In this document: piece after piece, positions 12,541 to 64,000 of the stretch
Position numbering within the stretch: position 1 is the first letter of the stretch
Layout of the letters: each line of letters starts with the position of its first letter
Notes under the pieces: generated by a model
The model's database searches: none
Told to the model about the DNA's origin: nothing
What the model saw: only the letters and a program-made list of their open reading frames with translations
Position numbers and translations under genes: made by a program
NCBI GenBank assembly: GCA_008694505.1
Contig: VZDJ01000594.1
Location: 15,065,668-15,129,667, forward strand
Direction of reading: 5' to 3'
DNA from: Cyanoderma ruficeps
Taxonomy: Eukaryota; Chordata; Aves; Passeriformes; Timaliidae
DNA length: 64,000 bases

Positions 12541-13639
12541 CTAGTTATTTTACATTCTGAGAAGACAATGTTCATAATTGAAAGTAATACCAAATGCTCT
12601 TAGCAAATACTATGAATTATTCAGATTAAATATAGAGCCTTCAAATGACTCTATAAAATGTTCTAAACAGCTGTGCCTTGTAATTGGAACTGACTGGCAA
12701 ACTGGGAAGTATTGAATGCAGTCTGAATTGGACTTGATATCTGACAAAAATGAATATAACACCAACCATATTCTAGAACCTGACTGGTTTTCTGCTAAAT
12801 TTCTCTTCAGGCCTTTTCTTCTTTGCAGCTGCAGTAATCCTATGTGAAACAAATCATGTAGGTCTGCGTTTGAAGTATAAGGATTGCAGGTTCTTTCATG
12901 TGGACAGCTCACACAGCACAAATAAGGTAGATGATGAAAACAGATTTGGAGTGGAATCAGTGACTTTCTACCATTTATGTACACTTCAGCTCCTAGAATA
13001 AAGCAATTTTTACTTTTCAAAAGCTAGAAAGGGTTCATGGTGGAAAGTGACTTGTAAAAAATGTTATTTGTGGCTATTTATCGAGGGCCTGTTTACCTAA
13101 TTCTGAACAACTACATCTTACCTTCAGAGGCTTGGATACCTTTTTTATATGACAGGTAGTTGAAGACTCATATTTAGTTGTCTGAAGTGGTATGTTTGAG
13201 CATCTGAAGTGTGAGAATGTTATCCAAAAGAGAAAAGAACAGAAAGTGCTCAGCATTGTTTGAAAACCAGATCCTCTAAAACAATTGAAAGTGGGAAGCA
13301 AAACTTAGAGGATGTTCATTCTTGTCATAAAAGCTTAGCTTAATTCAAATTGTGTCCTAGTGTTGGTTCTTACACACCATATTCCATGTTTGCAGTATAG
13401 TTACATATACTTTTTATTAACATACTTTGTAAGCTTCACCTTGATACCTCAGCACAAACCCTTTCAACTTGAGCTATTGAAGATCTGTTACAAAAGAGCC
13501 TATTCTGTAGCCTCTTAAGGCTCTTTTCTCTGATTGAAGTGGAACGGGGCAAATAACTGTCCAGTGAATGTTTGGGTAATGCTTCCAACATGGATTGTGT
13601 TTGTAGGCAAGGCAGAATGGAATGTATTCTCTTTCTAGA

Positions 13640-14008
13640 GAAAAAAAGATTGGGAGAATCTCATCACCATATATAAATATCTGAAGGGATGATCTCTTCC
13701 AAAGAAGACTGAGACAGCCTCTTTTCAGTGGTGCCCAGTGACAGAATGAGAGGCAACAGGCACAAACTGAAACACAGAATGTCCTGTCTGAGCATAAGGA
13801 AGCACTTTTTCTACTATGAGGGTGACCAAACACTGGCAGCGGTGGCCCAGGGTAGTTGTAGCATGTCCAGATGGCTTTTAGATACTCAAAAGCCATCTGG
13901 ACAAAGTCCTGGGCTATAGGATGTAGGTAGCCCTGTGTGAACAGGGAAGTGGGATAAGTAGACCTCTAAACTTCCTTTCCAACCCCAACCATTCTGTGAT
14001 TCTGTTAT
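13640..14008 (+). mobile_element. CR1 LINE 3' fragment
   Basis: Contains the characteristic CR1 3' blocks in order: TCATCACCATATATAAATAT, CTTTTCAGTGGTGCCCAGTG, AGGCACAAACTGAAACACAG, TCAAAAGCCATCTGGACA, and the terminal CCTTTCCAACCCCAACCATT followed by CTGTGATTCTGTTA. It is diverged and 5'-truncated, so inactive. Confidence 0.9.
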
Positions 14009-16307
14009 AGTATGAGGGTAGGTTTGCAGTGCTCTGCACCATTTCTTGTGATTGACTGTGATATTACCTGCTATAAGCACAGGCCAGTCAGCAATCTGAT
14101 GTTGATGTATTTTTAAGAGCGTTTTTTTTGACACTCACAGCATCCTAGGACACTTTCTCCCAGGTCATCAAAATACATGGTTGCTCTATCATAAAGCTTT
14201 CAGGTTAGATGTTATTTCTGCAATTCAGCGCAAATGTCCCACTCTGCTGGAGACATATTCCCATTCTTTGGCAAGGACACTGTGTAAGGCAAAGACATTA
14301 ACAACATGAAAAACAATGAAGGAAAAATATTGGCAGCAACTGCACTTATTTAAAAAAAAAAATTATCCCCACAACTGCTGCCTACAAGCCAAAGTAGATG
14401 GTGAACAGTTTGGAAGATTTGTACTCTGATTGCCTTAGGAAACAAACAGACCTCAGGGCAGATTAATAATGAAACAGCTAATCCACCCCTTGAGAAAGAG
14501 GTACCTTTTGTTATTTTATTTGAGAGATTTTCCTGAAATGTCCCTTATTTCAAATACTTCCAAAAGCTTCGGACAACAGACTTGTGGGCAGGGTGTGAAA
14601 AACACATCGCATCATTTTGTTACCGTACCGACAAACGGCCAATCTATATGCCCAAATTTCCAGAACTTAGAGGATTTTCAAAAGAATAAATAAAATAAAG
14701 GTGCAGAAATTGAAGTGACCTTAGTATATTGACATTTATGCGAGACTGATACCATGCTTTTTTGGAAATTACTCTAGGTTCTCATTAACATATTCAGGTA
14801 TCGTAAACCTTTAGGCATCTCAGATGAGAGCTTAATTTTTCTCTCTTTTACCACAACATTTGCAATGATTTTTTATGGTGTTGTATCAATATAACAAATT
14901 GAGAGTTAAATCTCAGTATTTCAACTGAATTGTATTCCTTATTTGTAAGATAACCACATTTCTGAGACTACTGTTGTGTGCAGCAAATGCACATAGGACC
15001 ATATAATCAACATCTAATTAGGCCCACTTCATGTTATATTTGCTTAATGTTAACTTTCTTACAGCTATAATTTTTTCCTTTAGCCATTATAGCAGTTGAA
15101 TTTTAATTACATTACCAACAAAAAGCTCATTAACGTCACGTAATTGGCAGTGTTTCCAAAAAAACCTGAACTAATTGAGTATTTTCTGAAGAGTTCCCAT
15201 CAAAGTATAATTTAACCATTACAAACAGCTTGGCAACTACATTTACATAAAGATGTATCTAAGGAATGTTCTCATGTGTGGAAAATCAGATTTGATATTG
15301 CCATTAACAAACGAAGGAAGCTGTTACATAGCAAATCACTTCCACATTTTAATTATTTTGGCCAAACCCCATGTTTTTGTCAAGAAAGTCAAATGAAGCC
15401 CCTAACTTTTCTATGAAGAATCAGCAACTGGTCTCTGAGTTACGAAGCAGCTTGCTTTGTGGGAAAGCAACACAATCTATTCCAGGTTATTTTGAACTCT
15501 CAACAGCTAATAGCAGAGATGGAATCAGAAAGACCACGGTTCTTATGCAGTAGACTAATTCAGAATTTTTTAAACATATGACCAAAGAATTGTTTAAACC
15601 AGAATGGATCTCTTGCCAATTATCTTGTTAATATTCTTATATTATGACAGGACTGATTTAATTACTAATGAAAAGAATGCAAGCATTCTAGTAATTATTA
15701 GCTTGCAGCATTTTTTAAAGACTCCCGAAAATAGTTTCACTAGAAAAAAAGCAAAGAAGGCTTGCACAATCCTTTGATCCTTCCCCTCCAGTCTGGGATG
15801 AATGACACTGAGATCAATTTGAATGATGAGGTGATGATTAGAAATTAAAGACAGGTCAGTATGGCTCACATACCTTGATTACAGGTGAAAAACCCACTGA
15901 TACACGATAGTTATCATAAGTGTCCTGTTTCATGTTTAAACTTGAACACTGAGAGTTTTGCAGAAGGTTTCAAGAAGTTTTGCTTCAAATAAGAGTTGAA
16001 TAAAATTTGAACACATTCAATACTCTCAATAAGTATCCAAACTTCAGTGTTAAATATTGTGCGTTCCTATCTCTTCTTGGACTCTTTACAGAAAGTTGGA
16101 AATAAATTTTGAGAAACTGGTTCTTGTTAGGAGGCTAATTAGGTACTTGCACTGCTTCCTTTGTCCTTTCCCATTATACAGTTCTAGCTAACAAATGCAG
16201 TCATAGTAATCTGATAGTGTGCATTTGCAATGAACCACCTTTCTTGGACTGCAGAATGTAAGTTTAAGCAAATCGGCAATAGATGCACAAGACTTTTACA
16301 TTCTGAT

Positions 16308-16313
16308 TTTATT
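16308..16313 (-). terminator. FAP: FAP polyadenylation signal (candidate)
   Basis: First AATAAA I noted on the minus strand downstream of the FAP stop, about 210 bases away, giving a short 3' UTR. Cleavage would fall near 16290. Not confirmed by transcript data. Confidence 0.5.
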
Positions 16314-16520
16314 TTTCTGTCAAACAGGTATGAAATGTGTCAAAACATTTGTTACCATAACAAATGCTAATATACAGTATCAAAAGTGGATGTAAACATC
16401 AAGTTTAAAATTTTGAAGTTCCTGTGATCAATTCACCTGAAAACTACACAACTTGGCACTGCTCTCATTTCATCCTCCCAGAGATGTCTCAGATGGCTTA
16501 GCATGCTCTGAGTAGCCTAG

Positions 16521-52041
<35,521 letters not shown>

Positions 52042-52350
52042 TTTCCTGTCGTTTTCTAAAAGAATGTAAATGCTCTCTTCTGGGTGTTGGTCAGTAGATC
52101 TAGGAGAGGAGTTCGAAAAGGCAGTGTCTGTTTTCACAGTTGGAGGCCAAACCTCTGGCAGACTTTTTTTTTCCTACATACTTTTGGAAACTCTGCCAAA
52201 TTTCAAAGGCTTTCCATAAAATTGAAACCACACTTTTGGGGAAGTTCTTGGACCAGAAACGGACAGTGGGAGGCTATTGGGGTGGTGATTATGTACTTCC
52301 CATCAATGTGAGCTGTAACCAACATCTGCTTACACTAACTTGAGGTTTTA

Positions 52351-52357
52351 TGACTCA
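52351..52357 (-). promoter_or_regulatory. FAP: AP-1 consensus upstream of FAP start
   Basis: TGACTCA/TGAGTCA, a perfect AP-1 site, lies about 310 bases upstream of the FAP ATG. On the minus strand it is followed at once by a TATA-like ATAAAA. Position suggests a promoter element for a gene induced in activated fibroblasts. Inference only; the transcription start is unknown. Confidence 0.4.
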
Positions 52358-52812
52358 TCAGACACTCGACATGCACTGTTTTTCTCTGGAAAGTATCTAC
52401 TGTGTTTTTTGGCAATCCCTACATTCTCAGGAGACAGTCACGACTGTATTTCTACTCTCTAGAGAGAAATTAGAAGAAAATCCCGTACCTTTATTGTTTA
52501 TGTAGAATTCACATATGTTTACTTTTAGAAATAATAAATGATGGTACAAGAATGCAAAACAAGCAGCAGAAACAGATACTGTTTAATGTCTTCCACATGT
52601 AAGGAGAATTTCTGTTTTTCACTGAAAACTATGCACATCTATAGGGTACGTAGGAGAGGTCAGAGAAGTAAATACATACAGGCCCAGCGGAAATTCTGAA
52701 ATAGTTCTCCAACCACCAATTACACCTATTTTATTTAGCCCACTGAAATGAGGTCAGCTGAAAACTGGGAAAACTCTGGAGACCGCAGTGTCAGGTTACA
52801 TAACCCATCCCT

Positions 52813-52995
52813 GAGGAGAGCGGAGAAAGGCCGGAGAAGGGAAGCAGAAGCCGGCAGTCCCCGGCGCTCCCCGCCCGCCGCGCACGGCGCTGACCCGGCC
52901 CGGCCCTGAGGGGCGGCCCCGCCCGCCCGCGCCGGCCCCGCCCCGAGGGGACGACCGGCCACACCGCGCCCCCTGGCGGCACTGCACACACACCG
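52813..52995. promoter_or_regulatory. Small CpG-rich island between FAP and IFIH1
   Basis: About 180 bases dense in CpG and GC-box-like motifs (CCCCGCCC, GGGGCGG), in otherwise AT-rich DNA. It lies ~770 bases upstream of the FAP ATG and 4.5 kb beyond the IFIH1 stop. No exon can be tied to it. It may be an alternative FAP promoter, an insulator, or GC enrichment seeded by the neighbouring minisatellite. Confidence 0.65.
52967..52979 (-). promoter_or_regulatory. Predicted CTCF-binding motif
   Basis: The minus strand reads CCGCCAGGGGGCG, which fits 12 of 13 positions of the CTCF core CCASYAGRKGGCR. It sits in the CpG-rich island between two genes of unrelated expression, a typical place for an insulator. 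Occupancy is not shown. Confidence 0.6.
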
Positions 52996-53960
52996 GTACG
53001 GGGACACGCCGGGGATAGGGACACACTCGGGGACAGGGACACACAGGGACACAGACATGGGCACAGGGACACGCGCAGGGACAGGGACACACAGGGACAC
53101 AGACATGGGCACAGGGACACGCGCAGGGACAGGGACACGCACAGGGACAGGGACAGGGACAGGGACACACAGGTACAGAGACACACACACAAGGGCACAG
53201 GGACACACTCAGGGACAGGGACACACAGGGACACACACACATGGGCTCAGGGACATGCTTAGGGACAGGGACACACACGAGGACAGGGACACGCACCGGG
53301 ACAGGGACACACAGGAACAGGGACACACACACGGGCACGGGGACACACAGGGACAGAAACACACACAGGGACAGGGACACACACATGAGCATGGGACACG
53401 CACAGGGACAGGGACACACAGGGGGAAATGGATACACACAGGGGCAGGGACACACAGGGACAGAGGCACACAGGGACAGGGACACACAGGGACATACACA
53501 CGGGGACAGGGACACACACGGCGACAGAGACACACGCAGGGACAGGGACACACACATGGACAAGGGGACACGCGCATGAGAACAGGGACAGACCGAGGGA
53601 CAGGGACACACACACGGGGAAGTGGATACACACGGGGACATGGACACACATGGGGACATGGACACACACGGGGACATGGAAACATATGGAGACAGGGCCA
53701 CATGGAGACAGGGACACACACATGGACATAAACACACACAGGAACAGGGACACACACATAGGGATAGAGACACATACATGGACAGGGACACACACACAAG
53801 GACATACACACAGGGACGTGGACAGAGACACAGGGACACACACACGTGAACACAGACAATACATACACATACACATGGACATACACACAGACATACAGAT
53901 ACATGGACATGACACACCATACATACACACACGTAAATGGACATACACACATATACACAA
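52983..53960 (+). repeat. G-rich minisatellite, ~1 kb
   Basis: Tandem, variable-length units built from GGGACA and CACACA (for example GGGACAGGGACACACA), degrading into CA/TACA-rich sequence after ~53700. Long overlapping open frames occur on both strands because the repeat lacks stop codons; their Gly-Thr-His-Arg or Cys-Val-Pro composition shows they are not genes. Four GGG runs spaced by ACA at 53144-53164 match the G-quadruplex rule. Confidence 0.95.
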
Positions 53961-53999
53961 AAATAGACACATACACAAAAAATGTCATCTGCTAAAGAA

Positions 54000-56900
54000 G
54001 GCCATAATCTGACAGAATATTCACATAAAACTTAGGGTTGGTGACTGCAAGTTGCAGGCTGGGTTTAACAGTGTTGATTTTGCACAGTGTGAGTCTGATG
54101 ATTCACCTCACCTTTCTCCCTCCTGGGACAGAGTTCATTTTCTTCTGAGGAAGGGAGTCTGCAATGGTGGTGGTGCATCTGTGAAAGTTAGGCATTGGGA
54201 CTGATTTTTCAGAGGAGGTTAACAAGGACCAAGTACCCAGATCTTACTGAAATTCAGTAGTTGATGGGTTTATCAACTCCTCTGTCTTCTCTGAAAATTA
54301 GGAAAATCTAGTAAATGAGATAGGTTTTCTGTCACATCACATTGTCCAGCAAAACTGGGGCTAACTACGGAGAATTTATTACAGAGTATCACAAAGATAA
54401 AACATTTAATGTATTATCCCTCAAGTGGCCAAGTTACCACCTTGGCTTAAGTATGGGCTGGAATTTGAATCGTAACTATTACACCAGCCTAGATGAGGTA
54501 GAACTGATCTGGGCAGTATTTTGGCAATATTCATAGCATTAGACTTGGAGAGAGATTTTTTGAAAATATTCAAATTTAGTTTCTGGAAAAAAACAGTGAT
54601 ATGAAACATGTCTTATTTTCTGATAAAAATTCAGTTCCTCTCTCTCTGCAGTTCTTTCCACAACAGTAAATTACAAGATAAACAAGATAAAGTTTATGAA
54701 TAAGATCAATCCTGGTAATGTAAGACATGCAGAACAAAAAGGCTGAGAAGGCTAAAATATTTATGTATATATTATATATTTATGTAGATATATTAAATGT
54801 TTATGCAATGTCTGCATATTTTTTAACATACATTTTATGTTTGTACATACATTGTTCATGTACATTATTTGTTATGCTAAAATACACTGTGTAATAAGGG
54901 CGGAAGTCAGCTCAAAACCAGTAGTTTTCCTAACAAGATAAAACTGCAGCTACTCAATTTTTCCATAACAGAAAAGAATTGTGACAAAAGAATTTTTCCC
55001 CTTGTAACTCATGCTTCATATTCATATTTCCAAACTGCTACTTATTTCCTAGCATTCCATAATTAATGCTGTTTGTATTCTCAATAACATAGTTCAGAGA
55101 AATACATTTTTCCTACTAACATTGGTTATTTCTGACAACCAAAACATCACGAAATTGCAAATGTAGGTTTTTGATCAGGATAGTTTTCCATTCCAAATAT
55201 GCAGCTTCTTCTAATGAACGCATACTTAGAGAATGCTTCAAAGGAAATGATTCAATCTCACATGATCTAAAAGGCTTTACAAAATGACTTTATGCATACT
55301 GTGTATTTATCTACTTCAGAAATCAAATTATTTAGGCATGAGTTTTAATAGGATTCACAATGGTTGTGGATTAGAAGAAAAAAATTACCTGTCAGAGAAT
55401 GATATTTACAAGCTTTGTAGAACTACTGCTGATGCCTGAATTCCTTTCTCTGGACTGTTTAGATTAGTACCAGTGAAGAAGCAAACAACAATTCTTTCAA
55501 TAGCCAAACTCTTCCTAACTTCTGTAACATAAGGAACCCATAGTGCAAGAGAAATAAAAATGTAAGAAAGGTAGAAAGAAGGTAAGTCACTTGGAGAAAC
55601 AGGCAAATTATGGAACAGAAACATCCTCAGTTTGGCCAGCAGCTAGCCAACCAGTTATGCAACTTCTCGGAAAGTTACAAAACTATTTACTCTTCACACA
55701 TGAGGAAATGCAGATTTACAGATGCAGGTTGTGCATGACATCAGACCAAAAGGAGATAGAGCAATGAACATACAACTGAGGTGGATCCAGTTCTTAAGCA
55801 GCCCCACACACAGCTAGACAAATCCCCAAGTTTTTCTTCTTTCCACATTTGTGAACTAAATAAAAGCTGTAAGTAGTAAATACAATCAGGAATTGTCACA
55901 CTCCCTGGAGGACGTTGGGTCCCTAAGGGCAATAAATGCAGAGGTAAGCAGAAGATAAAATACAGCAATTTCGCTTGTTTTTTTACAACGTCACACTTCC
56001 TGGATGGGCAATATAGGTGTGTTTTACAACCCCATTCAGAGAAAATAACTTGACTGGAAATTCATTACCGTACACACCAGCAGGATTAATTTGAGGTTCA
56101 TTATGCATTATGCTGAAGTGAGCTTGTGCAAAAACTCTTTAACCTTTGGTCACAATGTGGCAGAGTCACGCCAGGAACTGGGAGAGTAACACCACCACCC
56201 AGGTGAACTACAAGAAGCCCAGGCACGTTTGTCATACAGGTCTGTAGCACACGTGCAGAAATTCATCGACATATGCTTTCGTTGCTTCAGTAAAGGAAAG
56301 TATCAAAAGCTCAAATTTCAGAAAATCTACTCAGCATGGAAATGTATTTGACTGAAGACCCAGCAGCAATCTATGAAATGATGTAGTATTTTTACCAGTG
56401 TTTTACACTTCTTTACAAGTACTGAAAAAACTAATTCAGATACTTTAGAATGCCATGTACAGTGTATTATATTGCATTTATGTATCTGTAACAACTCATT
56501 AATAAAGAAATCCAGAGATGATCCAGATGATGAATGATACCTGGATGATTTCCCAAGAGGCTATTCTAATAATTAATTCAGTTACTGTTGTAAAAACAAA
56601 CAAACCTTCCTTCCACTCTCCAATATCTTACTTGTAAAGGGTGGGGGTGGGGGGAAGAAATCTGTCCATGAGATAAATACGGAGAAACATTATGCTTTTT
56701 TTACAGCCAAAATACCACCATCCTTTAAATTTCAAGGGTGAAGCTATGGTTACTGTCTAAATACTTTCAGGGGAAGAGAATTAACAGTATCACAGTTGGT
56801 ACAGGTTAGTTATAGCAATTTATTGAAAAAAATACACACCTCATTACGTAGCTAGTCTAACAATCCTACGAAAACCAACATACAGAGTCACTTTTGCAAT

Positions 56901-57480
56901 GTGCATCTTGGACACTAAAATAATCAATTTCAGGTTAAGGGCTTGATTTTTTGAAATGTCTTCTAAGGGAAACTTAATTTTAGGCTGTCAAAGTGTATGA
57001 GCTTTCAGCTGTATTTATGAAGGGAGGAACTCAGTCATGAAAACACTGACATAGCAACAGTGATTCAGAAATAACGGGTAATCTCTTCTTTACATGGCTC
57101 CTCTTTTGAGATACTTTAGCTTCAAAATGGTTATAGCATGAAAAAAATAATGACCATGGCATATCTTAAGGTCTCTTTTCAATGTTCTGAGATTGACAAC
57201 AGGTCATCTAACACATTTTTGACAGTGTTGTCACCCTGTAGTGTAAAGAGACAGGAATTTGTTCCGTAAATACACAATTGCAATGCTTTTGCAATCTTTG
57301 TTCAGCAGTACAAATCTGAGTGCAGACAGCAGCTGTGTGACTTTGTCCTTCTCCTTTCTTGTTTCGCTTTTTGTCTTCAAGACAGTTTCCTTATGACCAG
57401 GAGCTTTCACAGTGCTTATGATGCAATATTCTCGGTGGGACACAGGAGCTTCCGATCAACAGAGAGAAGTTGAAAAGGGC
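54000..57480. other. FAP-IFIH1 intergenic remainder and IFIH1 3' flank
   Basis: AT-rich sequence without recognisable genes or repeats. On the minus strand AATAAA occurs at 57482-57487 and at 56819-56824; either could end the IFIH1 transcript. Confidence 0.6.
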
Positions 57481-57481
57481 T

Positions 57482-57487
57482 TTTATT
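57482..57487 (-). terminator. IFIH1: IFIH1 polyadenylation hexamer close to stop (candidate)
   Basis: AATAAA begins 15 bases after the IFIH1 stop codon. If used, the 3' UTR would be only about 35-50 bases. A second hexamer at 56819-56824 would give ~0.7 kb. Which is used cannot be told from sequence. Confidence 0.35.
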
Positions 57488-57501
57488 TTCATTCTAAGTC
57501 C

Positions 57502-64000
<6,499 letters not shown>

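Larger units (their letters stand above)
9640..16300. other. GCG-FAP intergenic region
   Basis: Spacer between the GCG promoter and the FAP polyadenylation region. It contains a GC-rich segment with a poly-A run (10955-11299), an ancient repeat remnant (~12465-12540) and a CR1 fragment (~13640-14008). The rest is AT-rich sequence in which I find no gene. Open frames of up to 177 codons near 12 kb run through repeat-like sequence and match no recognised family. Confidence 0.6.

Noticed and set aside
12011..12544. 177-codon plus-strand open frame upstream of GCG
   Set aside because: No recognisable domain. Its 3' part runs through an ancient repeat remnant, and overlapping open frames exist on both strands.
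52735..54012. Long overlapping open frames (up to 384 codons) on both strands
   Set aside because: They are produced by the stop-poor minisatellite. They overlap in most frames, have repeat-driven composition and no start context or splice sites.

Overview
The window is vertebrate nuclear DNA, most likely from a bird. It is AT-rich, its genes are split into many short exons with GT..AG borders, and it carries CR1 LINE 3' fragments, the dominant retroelement of bird genomes. The decoded glucagon, GLP-1 and GLP-2 peptides look avian. A turtle or crocodilian cannot be fully excluded and I do not name a species.

Three genes lie head to tail, all on the minus strand, in the conserved amniote order GCG - FAP - IFIH1 (DPP4 would be expected beyond base 1). 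(1) GCG, proglucagon, bases 114-~9600: a non-coding first exon behind a TATA box, then exons 2-5 encoding signal peptide, glucagon, GLP-1 and GLP-2. The last coding exon is off the left edge. (2) FAP, fibroblast activation protein, bases ~16300-~52100: I could place all 26 coding exons. Their phases join exactly into a 2280-base frame (759 residues plus stop; human is 760), with intact catalytic triad, Glu-Glu motif and the FAP-specific alanine. (3) IFIH1 (MDA5), bases 57502-64000: the last seven coding exons (10-16 by human numbering), covering the acidic linker, helicase domain 2 and the C-terminal RNA-binding domain. The 5' half is off the right edge.

The GCG-FAP spacer (~9640-16300) holds CR1 fragments and an isolated GC-rich segment followed by a poly-A run. 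The FAP-IFIH1 spacer (~52100-57480) holds a small CpG-rich island with a strong CTCF-type motif, directly joined to a ~1 kb G-rich minisatellite. No prokaryotic-type features, CRISPR arrays, tRNA or rRNA genes were seen. The genes are functionally unrelated (metabolic hormone, cell-surface serine protease, cytoplasmic dsRNA sensor); their grouping is ancestral synteny, not an operon.

The most noteworthy non-standard signals are a 105-base frame-preserving exon-like segment in FAP intron 12, the orphan CpG island/CTCF/minisatellite block, the in-frame stop just past the GLP-1 exon donor, the GC-rich poly-A-tailed segment at ~11 kb, and the GAT-repeat-encoded acidic tract in IFIH1. None amounts to a clearly new biological system.
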